DNA of 44,235 bases from an uncultured Alistipes sp. (GTDB lineage Bacteria > Bacteroidota > Bacteroidia > Bacteroidales > Rikenellaceae). The stretch lies in contig CALUOX010000009.1 of the NCBI GenBank assembly GCA_944322375.1, forward strand, positions 1 to 44,235, given 5' to 3'. The position numbers and the translations under genes are program-made. Under the pieces are notes generated by a model. The model was given only the letters and a program-made list of their open reading frames with translations. It was not told where the DNA came from and ran no database searches. Below, piece after piece: positions 27,398 through 35,045 of the stretch (its first letter is position 1; every line of letters starts with the position of its first letter).

Positions 27398-27803
27398 AGC
27401 GTCTGCGGAAAACCCGCAAAACGGGGGGGGGTGGAAAAGGACAACGGCGCCGGACCCGGCAGCGAGCGTTGTGAATCGACGACAATCGTCGAACCGGGTT
27501 AATTGTATATATCCCCGTATATCCCCGGAACCGACCGACACGACTCTGAACGCTTCTCTTCGATGTACGGGGAGGCAAATGACAGAAGCCATATGTTATA
27601 CAGCTTCCGGCGGAAAAGCCCGGAGAGGCATCATCCCATCCGTGGCGGCATCTATCCGACACCTTTCCACCTTGTAACAGCAAGGTAACAACAGATGCTC
27701 CGGCTGCCCGGGCCCCGAATGTCAGGATTTTCCCCGACGCGGCCGACGAGCCAGAAAGCTTAAGCACCATCTCCGGCGGCTTCGGCCAAAAACACCGGGG
27801 ATG
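27398..27803. other. Gene-free stretch with a G9 tract
   Basis: About 400 bp hold no gene. A run of nine G lies at 27423-27431. A near-duplicate TATATCCCCG occurs twice around 27507-27527. CCTTG/CAAGG forms a small hairpin near 27670. I see no terminator with a T run. Confidence 0.5.
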
Positions 27804-27835
27804 TTTGTTTTTGCACGCCGCTTGCACTATCTTTG
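27804..27835 (+). promoter_or_regulatory. engB promoter, possibly leaderless
   Basis: TTTG at 27804-27807 and TATCTTTG at 27828-27835 are exactly 20 bp apart. The last G of the -7 box is only 4 nt before the engB ATG at 27840, so transcription would start at or very near the start codon. Confidence 0.75.
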
Positions 27836-27839
27836 CCGT

Positions 27840-28436
27840 ATGGAAATCAAGCGCGCCCTCTTCAAGTGCAGCTCGCAGAACGTCTCGCAGGTACCGCGCG
27901 ACGCACTGCCCGACTTCGCCTTCATCGGGCGGAGCAATGTCGGCAAGTCGTCGCTCATCAATCTGCTCACCGGACACGGATCGCTGGCCAAGGTCTCCGG
28001 CACCCCCGGCAAGACGCGGCTTATCAACCATTTCCTCGTCGATGACCGCTGGTATCTGGTCGATCTGCCCGGCTACGGTTATGCACGTGTGTCGAAGAGC
28101 GAGCGGGGTGCATTCTCGAAACTCATCATCGACTACATCTTCAACTGCGAACGGTTGCATTTTCTCTTCGTGCTCGTCGATTCGCGGCTCGAACCGCAGG
28201 CCATCGATCTGCGGTTCATACGGCTTCTGGGCGAACACGGCGTACCGTTCGGCATCGTCTTCACGAAGACCGACAAGCTGTCACGCAACCAGCTGGAGAG
28301 CAATGTCACCCGCTACAGGAAGCAACTGCTGACGGAGTGGGAGGAGCTGCCGCCGCTCTTTTTCGCATCGAGCGCCAAGCGCACGGGGCGCACCGAAATA
28401 CTGGACTTCATCGAAAAATGTTTGACCGGGATGTAA
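27840..28436 (+). CDS. engB: Ribosome biogenesis GTP-binding protein EngB/YsxC
   Basis: This 198-residue GTPase is needed for large ribosomal subunit assembly. GTPase motifs are G1 GRSNVGKSS, G2/G3 region GTPGKTRLINHF and DLPGYGYARV, G4 TKTDKL and G5 ASSAKR. The N-terminus MEIKRALFKCSSQNVSQVPR has the usual spacing to the P-loop of EngB proteins, which supports the ATG at 27840. A longer frame begins at 27801 but would overlap the promoter. Confidence 0.94.
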   Translation: MEIKRALFKCSSQNVSQVPRDALPDFAFIGRSNVGKSSLINLLTGHGSLAKVSGTPGKTRLINHFLVDDRWYLVDLPGYGYARVSKSERGAFSKLIIDYIFNCERLHFLFVLVDSRLEPQAIDLRFIRLLGEHGVPFGIVFTKTDKLSRNQLESNVTRYRKQLLTEWEELPPLFFASSAKRTGRTEILDFIEKCLTGM

Positions 28437-28452
28437 AAAAGCCGGAGAATCG

Positions 28453-28484
28453 TTTGCCCGACTTTTCCAGTATGCTTATATTTG
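28453..28484 (+). promoter_or_regulatory. prs promoter
   Basis: TTTG at 28453-28456 and TATATTTG at 28477-28484 are 20 bp apart. The leader of about 95 nt contains a 9-bp hairpin (GTCGCTCCG at 28527-28535 with CGGAGCGAC at 28548-28556). Confidence 0.75.
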
Positions 28485-28584
28485 CAACGTCAAACCATCC
28501 ATATCCTGATGTTTCACGCCGAGAGGGTCGCTCCGCACGGATGCGACCGGAGCGACGCGGACAGCGAAATTCAACAAAACGATT

Positions 28585-29526
28585 ATGGCGATACACAAAA
28601 TCAAGTTCTTTGCAGGTCGCGGCTCCCGCTACCTGGCAGAGAAAATCGTAGCGAGTTACGGCACAAAGCTCGGAGAATCCGAAGTGCTGAATTTCAGTGA
28701 CGGGGAGTTTCAGCCCTGTTTTCTGGAGTCGATCCGGGGTTGCACGGTCTTCATCGTACAATCTACCTTTCCGCCGACGGACAATCTCATGGAGCTGTTG
28801 ATGATGATCGATGCCGCAAAACGCGCTTCGGCCTATCAGGTGATCGCCGTAATGCCCTACTTCGGCTGGGCGCGTCAGGACCGCAAGGACCGTCCGCGAG
28901 TTCCGATAGGCGCCAAGCTGGTTGCCAATCTGCTTGTTGCGGCCGGCGTGGACCGCATCATGACGATGGACCTGCACGCCGACCAGATTCAGGGATTCTT
29001 CGATGTACCGGTCGATGCACTCTATGCCAGCGGCATCTTCGTACCCTATATCCAGAGCCTCAACATCCAGGATCTCTCGATCGCGGCACCCGACATGGGC
29101 GGAGCCAAACGGGCCAACACCTATGCCAAATATCTCCACACGCCGATCATCATCTCGCACAAGGAGCGCGCGAAGGCCAACGTTGTGGGCAAGATGACGG
29201 CCATCGGCGATGTCGAGGGGCGGAACATCATCATCGTCGATGACATGATCGACACGGCCGGTACGATCTGCATGGCTGCCGACATGCTGATGAACAAGGG
29301 CGCCAAGAGCGTCCGGGCAGCCATCACGCACCCCGTGCTTTCGGGCAAGGCCTACGACAAGATCAACGCCAGCGCGCTGGAGGAGGTTATCGTCACCGAC
29401 ACGATTCCGCTGCGCGAAGGCGAGGACCTGCACAAATTCACGGTGCTGTCGGTTGCCGACATCTTTGCGGACGTCATCGAGCGGGTACACAACTACAAGG
29501 AGATCTCGTCGATCTTCTTCAAATAG
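28585..29526 (+). CDS. prs: Ribose-phosphate pyrophosphokinase (PRPP synthetase)
   Basis: This 313-residue enzyme makes PRPP from ribose 5-phosphate and ATP for nucleotide, histidine and tryptophan synthesis. Family motifs include FSDGEFQPCF, PYFGWARQDRKDRPRVPIGAK (flexible ATP loop), MDLHADQIQGFFDVPVD and the PRPP-binding IIIVDDMIDTAGT. The length is standard. It has its own promoter and a strong terminator, so it is probably monocistronic. Confidence 0.96.
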   Translation: MAIHKIKFFAGRGSRYLAEKIVASYGTKLGESEVLNFSDGEFQPCFLESIRGCTVFIVQSTFPPTDNLMELLMMIDAAKRASAYQVIAVMPYFGWARQDRKDRPRVPIGAKLVANLLVAAGVDRIMTMDLHADQIQGFFDVPVDALYASGIFVPYIQSLNIQDLSIAAPDMGGAKRANTYAKYLHTPIIISHKERAKANVVGKMTAIGDVEGRNIIIVDDMIDTAGTICMAADMLMNKGAKSVRAAITHPVLSGKAYDKINASALEEVIVTDTIPLREGEDLHKFTVLSVADIFADVIERVHNYKEISSIFFK

Positions 29527-29549
29527 ACGGGTTTCGGCCCTTGAAGACG

Positions 29550-29584
29550 GGGAGCGCCGCACAATCTGTGCGGCGCTCCCTTTT
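29550..29584 (+). terminator. prs terminator
   Basis: GGGAGCGCCGCACA (29550-29563) pairs with TGTGCGGCGCTCCC (29567-29580) and is followed by TTTT. The stem is a perfect 14 bp. Confidence 0.88.
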
Positions 29585-29612
29585 CCGATTCCGTGATTTT
29601 TGCGTATCTTTG
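29581..29612 (+). promoter_or_regulatory. Promoter of the MgtC-family gene
   Basis: TATCTTTG at 29605-29612 has TTTT 20 bp upstream, shared with the prs terminator tail. The leader to the ATG at 29765 is about 145 nt and contains hairpins, such as GCCGGA/TCCGGC at 29697-29712. Confidence 0.6.
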
Positions 29613-29764
29613 ACAGCGTTCCGGACTTCGCGCCGGCAGGGAACACCCCGCTGCACCCGCATCCGGATTTCGCGGAGTTCCAGGAACAGACCTTGCGCCG
29701 GAAGAGTCCGGCACGGATTTTACCCGTTCCACTCATCGGCAATTTATCTATTGGAGAGCTGCAT

Positions 29765-30439
29765 ATGGATCAAATGACATGGACCTTCATCCTCCGGCTT
29801 GTCGTAGCCGGTCTGCTGGGCACCGTCGTCGGCATTGAACGCGAGTGGCGCGTCAAGGAGGCGGGATTCCGGACACACTTTCTGGTATCGTTGGGCAGCG
29901 CCCTCTTCATGATCGTCTCCCAATGGGGTTTCGAGGAGTTTCTCGCGGCCCACGACGGACTGCGTCTCGATCCCAGCCGCGTGGCCGCCCAGGTCGTGAG
30001 CGGCATCGGTTTTATCGGAGCCGGAGCCATCATCTTTCATCGGCAGATCGTGCGCGGACTTACGACGGCCGCAAGCCTGTGGGCCATTGCGGGGGTAGGC
30101 ATGGCCACCGGCGCCGGCATGTATGCCGTAGCAGGAGCCGCAACCCTGCTGACACTCGTAGGGCTGGAGGTGCTCAACCTCTTCTTCGGAGGGCTGGGAT
30201 CCTACCGCACGGGGCTCGTCTTCTCCGCGACCGAACGCGAAGCCATCCAGTCGGCACTGGAGTCATTGCGTCAAAACGGTTACACGATCGTCTCCTACGA
30301 ACTGGAACAGGAACGGAATGCCAGTACGATCATCTATCGCGCCAGTCTGCTGATACAAATTCGCAAGAATCGTCGTCAGGATTCATTCGTGGAGCTTCTG
30401 CAACGCGATCCCCGCATACTGGTCGAACGTGTAGCCTGA
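29765..30439 (+). CDS. MgtC/SapB family membrane protein
   Basis: This 224-residue protein has four or five hydrophobic segments in the first 140 residues, with the family signatures GLLGTVVGIEREW, RTHFLVSLGSALFMI and GIGFIGAGAII. The C-terminal soluble part (RTGLVFSATEREAIQSALESL) resembles the ACT-like domain of MgtC relatives. MgtC proteins in other bacteria act in magnesium stress and envelope energetics; most members here are uncharacterised. The start ATG at 29765 follows TTGGAGAG. Confidence 0.87.
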   Translation: MDQMTWTFILRLVVAGLLGTVVGIEREWRVKEAGFRTHFLVSLGSALFMIVSQWGFEEFLAAHDGLRLDPSRVAAQVVSGIGFIGAGAIIFHRQIVRGLTTAASLWAIAGVGMATGAGMYAVAGAATLLTLVGLEVLNLFFGGLGSYRTGLVFSATEREAIQSALESLRQNGYTIVSYELEQERNASTIIYRASLLIQIRKNRRQDSFVELLQRDPRILVERVA

Positions 30440-30457
30440 CCGCCGACCCGACAGGTC

Positions 30458-30533
30458 GGGCCGACTTACTCCAACCGATCCGGCTTACCCCTCTCGATCC
30501 GGCTTACCCCGACCGGTCCGACTTGAGTTCTCA
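30458..30533 (+). repeat. Four tandem copies of a 19-bp repeat
   Basis: Units starting GGGCCGACTTAC, GATCCGGCTTAC, GATCCGGCTTAC and GGTCCGACTTGA begin at 30458, 30477, 30496 and 30515, exactly 19 bp apart. They lie directly after the mgtC-family gene. The rest of the gap (30534-30811) shows scattered AACCGrAA-like echoes but no gene. Confidence 0.75.
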
Positions 30534-30811
30534 TCCTCCCATAACCGGAACTCCATCGCACAGCCGGACTTTTTGCCCATCCACAACCGAAAACACCGTC
30601 AAACGTCCGGCCTCCCCGGCCGTTCGAGCGCCTTATCTTATGGTTCGAGTGCCAACCTTCGGAAACCATACCCCGCAACCGGAATATCCATACCCTTCGG
30701 AGATGCACCCCGCAACCGAAAACGCCGCTTTGAGGACAAGGTCCACCCACAACTGGAAGTATCGACAGACGGCTGAAAATCCGAAGGATCAGCTGCCAAA
30801 GTATCCAAACC

Positions 30812-30842
30812 GAGAAGGGCGTCCATGCAGGACGCCCTTCTC
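30812..30842 (-). terminator. Terminator-like hairpin
   Basis: GAGAAGGGCGTCC (30812-30824) pairs perfectly with GGACGCCCTTCTC (30830-30842), with a 5-nt loop. It lies 73 bp beyond the stop of the minus-strand lipoprotein gene; only short T runs follow. Confidence 0.6.
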
Positions 30843-30914
30843 AAATATCCGGGAAACCGCAGCGTTCACCGATACAGCCGGATCGAAACCCGCCGACGCA
30901 ATGCCTCGGAGCGA

Positions 30915-32282
30915 TCAATAACGGAATACGTTGGCCCAACGTTTCGCACCGGGGCCGTGCGAAGCAAAACCAAGATAGAGATTTCCATGTTTCATCTTGA
31001 TGCCTTCGGCCTCCATGTATCCTTTTGCGTCGCTGCCGCAGATTCCGGCCGCCACCAGCGCCGCCTCGTCCTCAATGGCCTGAATGCGGGTGCGGGGGAC
31101 AACGATCGTTCCCGTCATGTCGAGCACCGTTACGAATGCAATCGATTTGGGCTGGTTGTTGACCGCCTCGCCCTCAAAGAAATAAAGCAACCCGTCCTGC
31201 ACGTCAAATCCCTGGAAATCATACTGGCTCAGATTGCCGGTCCCCGGAACCGAGGTGGTAAAGGAGCCTATGGGAGTCACCGACGTCAGGTCGTGCGCCT
31301 CGATGGTTCGCGTTTCGGATTTCTGCGGAGCATCGGTCTCCTCGCCGCCATAGGTCTGCTTGCGCAGGGTGACACTGCTCAGCGGCGTGGCCATCGCCTC
31401 GCTCAGCCGATAGAAATAGAAATCGCGGACCCCGGTCGTCGAGGCCGTAATACAGAGCACGTCGTTATCCATGTCGATGGCCGGGTGAACATTCCATTTG
31501 TTCTTGATGAAGAAGGTTTCGCCGCTGCTCAGATCGACGCGCTTTCCCGCTTCGTACTTCACGCGCGACACAGTATTGCTCTGGCTGTAGGATCCGTCCG
31601 AAAGTTTGTTCCCGTTGCTGCCGACCCAGATATACCGATCGGCCCCATCCTCTTCGACGGCGAAGTTGGTGCCGTGCCCGAACCAACGCAGTGTCATGAA
31701 GTCTTTGGGCGACTGGTTGGGCGCACCCCGCAGGACATAGATCAGTTCGGGATCGTTGCCGCCCAACTGCATGTACCAGAGTGTACCGTCGCTCTCGACA
31801 TCGAAACACTGCATGACACTGTTCCGTTCGAGATAGACCGACTGACTGTAAACGAGCGCATCGGAGAGAGGCTCCGAGAGGCTCTCCGCCAGCGAGGCGT
31901 CGATCTGACGGCGCACCGTCACCCCTGCAGCCGCGGATACGCCGTCACCGGCCGATTCGCAAAAAATGGTTGCCGTACCGGCCGCATGTCCCGTCACACG
32001 CCCCTGCGCATCGACGGTGGCGATTTTCGGCGAGGAGCTGCGCCAGCTCAGACCGTAGGGATTCGCAGCCGTATCGTAGGTCTCGGCCGCCGTGGAGCCG
32101 CTGCGGAAGACGCGGACGTGCAGCTGCACGGTCTCCTCCGGCTCTATCGTGAGCGCCTTCTCTTCAATAATGATGGTTCCAATCCCAAAGGACTCCTCCT
32201 CTTTCTGGCAAGCCGGAAAGAGCTGTGTTCCGACAAGGAGCAACGACAGCAGAGAGACTCGGAATGCAACAAGTTTTTTCAT
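30915..32282 (-). CDS. Lipoprotein with Ig-like (BIG2) domain and beta-propeller-like region
   Basis: This is a predicted 455-residue lipoprotein. The signal peptide ends in FPAC (Cys25), consistent with lipidation. Residues about 35-125 form a BIG2-like domain (IEPEETVQLHVRVF, SSPKIATVDAQGRVTGHAAG). The remainder has repeated strands such as VMQCFDVESDGTLWYMQLGG and DRYIWVGSNGN, which remind me of helveticin-J-like or other propeller proteins; this link is tentative. No partner genes are adjacent. A surface role is an inference. Confidence 0.72.
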   Translation of the reverse strand: MKKLVAFRVSLLSLLLVGTQLFPACQKEEESFGIGTIIIEEKALTIEPEETVQLHVRVFRSGSTAAETYDTAANPYGLSWRSSSPKIATVDAQGRVTGHAAGTATIFCESAGDGVSAAAGVTVRRQIDASLAESLSEPLSDALVYSQSVYLERNSVMQCFDVESDGTLWYMQLGGNDPELIYVLRGAPNQSPKDFMTLRWFGHGTNFAVEEDGADRYIWVGSNGNKLSDGSYSQSNTVSRVKYEAGKRVDLSSGETFFIKNKWNVHPAIDMDNDVLCITASTTGVRDFYFYRLSEAMATPLSSVTLRKQTYGGEETDAPQKSETRTIEAHDLTSVTPIGSFTTSVPGTGNLSQYDFQGFDVQDGLLYFFEGEAVNNQPKSIAFVTVLDMTGTIVVPRTRIQAIEDEAALVAAGICGSDAKGYMEAEGIKMKHGNLYLGFASHGPGAKRWANVFRY

Positions 32283-32453
32283 GTTCCGTTGTTGTTTGTC
32301 AACATTTAATTTCAGATCCCGTCAGATCCCGATCGTCCGGCTCGTACAAGACCAGCCTCCGCAGACGGCGGACAGGACTGCCCGTCCGACAGGAGGGGCT
32401 TCCGACGAATTTTCGGCCGGTTTTCCATTTGCGGCGCATCGGACCCCGACATG

Positions 32454-32483
32454 CAAAGATAGGAAAATAATCGGCATTCCAAA
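32454..32483 (-). promoter_or_regulatory. Promoter of the BIG2 lipoprotein
   Basis: The minus strand has TTTG (32483-32480), 18 bp, then TATCTTTG (32461-32454). The leader would be about 165 nt with no other gene in it. Confidence 0.6.
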
Positions 32484-32517
32484 AGGAGCAAAGAGAAAAA
32501 ACAAGGCAAACCGGGTC

Positions 32518-32565
32518 TGCTGAAACCCGTTTCAGCACCGGGAAGCCTCGGTCATGAGGCTTCCC
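32518..32565. other. Two adjacent perfect hairpins
   Basis: TGCTGAAAC/GTTTCAGCA (32518-32537) is followed 2 bp later by GGGAAGCCTC/GAGGCTTCCC (32540-32565). No T run follows either. They lie between the two divergent promoters of the lipoprotein and rpmI. Confidence 0.65.
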
Positions 32566-32668
32566 GTCGTCGTGTGCGGAAATTCCGCTTCCGGGGTGAA
32601 ACCACAACGCGCAACGAATCTTCGGGGCAAAAAAAAGGAATCGGGAAGAGAATCTTGAAAAAAATTCG

Positions 32669-32676
32669 TATCTTTG
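32669..32676 (+). promoter_or_regulatory. rpmI-rplT -7 box
   Basis: TATCTTTG lies 34 bp before the rpmI ATG. No exact -33 TTTG is found at the usual distance. Confidence 0.65.
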
Positions 32677-32709
32677 CACGCTATGTTTAACTAAAGTACA
32701 ATTACGACA

Positions 32710-32904
32710 ATGCCAAAAATGAAAACAAATGCCGCTGCAAAGAAGCGTTTTACTTTCACCGGCACAGGTAAGATCAAGCGCAAACACGCTTATCACAGTC
32801 ACATCCTGACCAAAAAGACGAAAAAACAGAAGCGCAACCTCTGCTATTCGGGCACGGTTTCGCCGGCCGACGAGGCCAAAATCAAGAACCTGCTGGTCAA
32901 ATAA
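32710..32904 (+). CDS. rpmI: 50S ribosomal protein L35
   Basis: This 64-residue, very basic protein has the L35 hallmark start [20 protein letters not shown] and the [11 protein letters not shown] segment. Its length matches L35. It has its own promoter and precedes rplT by 101 bp. infC, which commonly lies upstream, is absent here. Confidence 0.96.
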   Translation: MPKMKTNAAAKKRFTFTGTGKIKRKHAYHSHILTKKTKKQKRNLCYSGTVSPADEAKIKNLLVK

Positions 32905-33005
32905 GACCGGTGTGAGTTCGGAACAAATTATTAACACGGAGCGAATCAGCCCCGAAGAACGTGAGAGAATCACGTCGCTGACAGCTCTATCAAAAACTTT
33001 TACGT

Positions 33006-33353
33006 ATGCCACGTTCAGTTAACGCTGTTGCGTCCCGCGCAAGAAGAAAAAAGGTTTTGAAGCTTGCCAAAGGTAACTTTGGTTCAAGGGGAAATGTCTG
33101 GACCGTAGCGAAAAACACGGTCGAGAAGGGTCTGCAGTTTGCCTATGCACACCGTCAGATCAAAAAACGTACATTCCGCTCGTTGTGGATTACGCGTATC
33201 AACGCAGCCGTCCGCGCACAGGGAATGACCTACTCGGAGTTCATCGGTAAAGTCAACGCCAAGGGAATCGCCCTCAACCGCAAGGTTCTGGCCGATCTTG
33301 CGATGAACGAACCGAAGGCATTCGAAGCAATTGTAAAAATGGTTAAAGAATAG
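33006..33353 (+). CDS. rplT: 50S ribosomal protein L20
   Basis: This 115-residue rRNA-binding protein begins [23 protein letters not shown] and has [20 protein letters not shown], both diagnostic for L20. In other bacteria L20 represses its own operon through a leader structure. The 101-bp spacer after rpmI could serve this, but I could not identify a matching structure. A strong terminator follows 107 bp downstream. Confidence 0.97.
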   Translation: MPRSVNAVASRARRKKVLKLAKGNFGSRGNVWTVAKNTVEKGLQFAYAHRQIKKRTFRSLWITRINAAVRAQGMTYSEFIGKVNAKGIALNRKVLADLAMNEPKAFEAIVKMVKE

Positions 33354-33460
33354 CGATCGACGATCGTACGACAGCAGTTTTCGCTGCCGAACGGTCAACG
33401 ATCGAGGAGTGTTGCGCCATAGCGACCGGTCCTGCCGGAAACGCGACAGCTCTCAAAAGA

Positions 33461-33496
33461 ACGGGACGACGATTCACGAATCGTCGTCCCGTTTCG
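33461..33496 (+). terminator. rpmI-rplT terminator
   Basis: ACGGGACGACGATT pairs with AATCGTCGTCCCGT (14 bp, short loop) and is followed by TTCGTTT. Confidence 0.8.
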
Positions 33497-33526
33497 TTTA
33501 CGAGATGCCCCGGCAAGGCAACGACA

Positions 33527-33934
33527 TCAGCAGGCACCCTTGGCGGTGCGATATGCATCGATCAACTCCTCGGGCGTGCAGCGCGTATAGATGATCCGGA
33601 TGATCTGATACCCTTCGTCGGGCGACACGCCGATCTTTTCGGCGACCTTTCCCGCCGCCTTGCGCAAACGATTGATCTCCTCCTGTTTCTCGAAACGACG
33701 GCCAAACTGCTGCCCGGTTTCAATCAACCACTCATATACCTCGACATTGAGCGCATTGTCGGGCGTAATCCCCTTGGCCAGCATGAAAAGGCCCTTCTGA
33801 CGCTCTTCGGCTTCGGTTTGCTTCCGTTCGACGTATCCCTCATAGAGATCATCCTCTTTCGAGGGCTGTTTTTTCCACCAGAAATAGACGATCGCGATGA
33901 CGGCGATGATAATGATAGTTGTCAACATACGCAA
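33527..33934 (-). CDS. Small single-span membrane protein of unknown function
   Basis: This 135-residue protein has an N-terminal membrane segment (MLTTIIIIAVIAIVYFWW) and a charged helical cytoplasmic or periplasmic part, rich in Glu, Lys and Arg. No family is recognised. The start could be Met at 33934 or 33928. It converges on rplT. Confidence 0.7.
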   Translation of the reverse strand: MRMLTTIIIIAVIAIVYFWWKKQPSKEDDLYEGYVERKQTEAEERQKGLFMLAKGITPDNALNVEVYEWLIETGQQFGRRFEKQEEINRLRKAAGKVAEKIGVSPDEGYQIIRIIYTRCTPEELIDAYRTAKGAC

Positions 33935-34036
33935 ATGTGTTTAAGTTAGCAGGTGTTGTTTTTGTTAAAGTGTTGTTTGACAGGGAGCAAGATAATAATA
34001 TTTTTTCAAATCGCCAAATTGCCGCCGCAACGGTCC

Positions 34037-34108
34037 GACGATCGGACAAGGAGCTGGAATGACGATCGATCAAGAAGTTGGAACGATGATCGGTCAAGGG
34101 ACTGGAGC
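34037..34108 (+). repeat. Three tandem copies of a 24-bp repeat
   Basis: Units GAyGATCGG/ATCAAG..TGGAAy begin at 34037, 34061 and 34085, each 24 bp, with 3-7 differences between copies. A plus frame would encode the 8-residue repeat SWNDDRSR, but no start or homology supports a protein. Confidence 0.8.
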
Positions 34109-34164
34109 CGGATTCCGGAAACCGCGCCATGGGCTTCCTCCCGCTTCCGTGCCGACAGCCGATA

Positions 34165-34292
34165 CGGAACGACGGTATTCCGAAACAACGGCACTCCGAA
34201 GCAATGGTGCTCCAAGACGACGATGTCCCGAAACGACGGCACTCCGAAGCAATGGTGCTCCAAGACGACGATGTCCTGAAACGACGGTCCCC
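34165..34292 (+). repeat. Eight tandem copies of a 16-bp repeat with 48-bp higher order
   Basis: Eight 16-bp units run without gaps, for example CGAAACGACGGCACTC, CGAAGCAATGGTGCTC and CAAGACGACGATGTCC. These three types recur in the same order, so the array also has a 48-bp period (units 2-4 and 5-7 are almost identical). It ends 24 bp before the -7 box of the AlkD-like gene. Confidence 0.88.
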
Positions 34293-34315
34293 GAAGCGGA
34301 ATACAAAAAAATCGC

Positions 34316-34323
34316 TATCTTTG
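34316..34323 (+). promoter_or_regulatory. -7 box of the alkD-like/fur genes
   Basis: TATCTTTG lies 31 bp before the AlkD-like ATG. The expected -33 position falls at the end of the 16-bp array and has no TTTG. Confidence 0.6.
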
Positions 34324-34353
34324 TTCTCGTTACGCCCGATCAATCGACAGACC

Positions 34354-35034
34354 ATGACCATCACCGAACAACTTGCGGCGTTGTCCGATGCCGGCAATGC
34401 GCTTTTCACGGCAAAGCTCACACCGGGGATCGACCCCGCGACGCTGCTGGGCTGCCGCATCCCGCAGCTGCGTCAGCTGGCGCGCCGGCTGCGCGGAAGC
34501 AGCGAAGCCGCGGCATTCATCGCCGCGCTACCGCACCGCTACCACGATGAAAACAACCTGCACGGACTTCTGTTGGGACAGATCCGCGATCCGCAGCAGG
34601 CGCTGACGGCCCTCGAACGTTTTCTGCCCTGCATCGACAACTGGGCGACGTGCGACATTACGGCCGGCAGCATGACGGCACTGGGCCGGGATCCGGGACT
34701 CGTCATGCCGCACATCGAGCGCTGGCTGACCGCAACGCATACCTATACGGTTCGGTTCGGCATCGTGACGCTGCTCGGGCACTACCTCGGCGAACGGTTC
34801 GAACCCCGTCACGCGGCACTTGTCGCAGCCGTACAAAGCGACCAATACTACATCAACATGGCCCGGGCATGGTATTTCAGTACGGCGCTGGTCAAGCATT
34901 ACGACACCATCCTCCCCTGGTTTACCGAACGCCGGCTCGACCGCTGGACACACAACAAGTCGCTGCAAAAGGCCCGCGAAAGTCTGCGAATCGATGCCGA
35001 GCGCAAGACCGCCCTGCAACAGCTCAAATATTGA
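34354..35034 (+). CDS. DNA alkylation repair protein (AlkD-like)
   Basis: This 226-residue protein is built of HEAT-like helical repeats as in AlkD glycosylases, which remove bulky alkylated bases. Supporting segments are LLGCRIPQLRQLARRL, HDENNLHGLLLGQI, LPCIDNWATCDITAGS (with the Asp expected near the lesion) and YYINMARAWYFSTALVKH. The length matches the family. The regulator gene follows 11 bp later, so the two are probably cotranscribed, although no functional link is obvious. Confidence 0.85.
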   Translation: MTITEQLAALSDAGNALFTAKLTPGIDPATLLGCRIPQLRQLARRLRGSSEAAAFIAALPHRYHDENNLHGLLLGQIRDPQQALTALERFLPCIDNWATCDITAGSMTALGRDPGLVMPHIERWLTATHTYTVRFGIVTLLGHYLGERFEPRHAALVAAVQSDQYYINMARAWYFSTALVKHYDTILPWFTERRLDRWTHNKSLQKARESLRIDAERKTALQQLKY

Positions 35035-35045
35035 ACCCGACTACC

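Noticed and set aside
33953-34279. Plus frame encoding SWNDDRSR-type repeats
   Set aside because: The repeat peptide comes from the 24-bp minisatellite; there is no start signal or known fold.
34165-34292. CRISPR array
   Set aside because: The units are contiguous 16-bp copies without unique spacers, and no cas genes are near.
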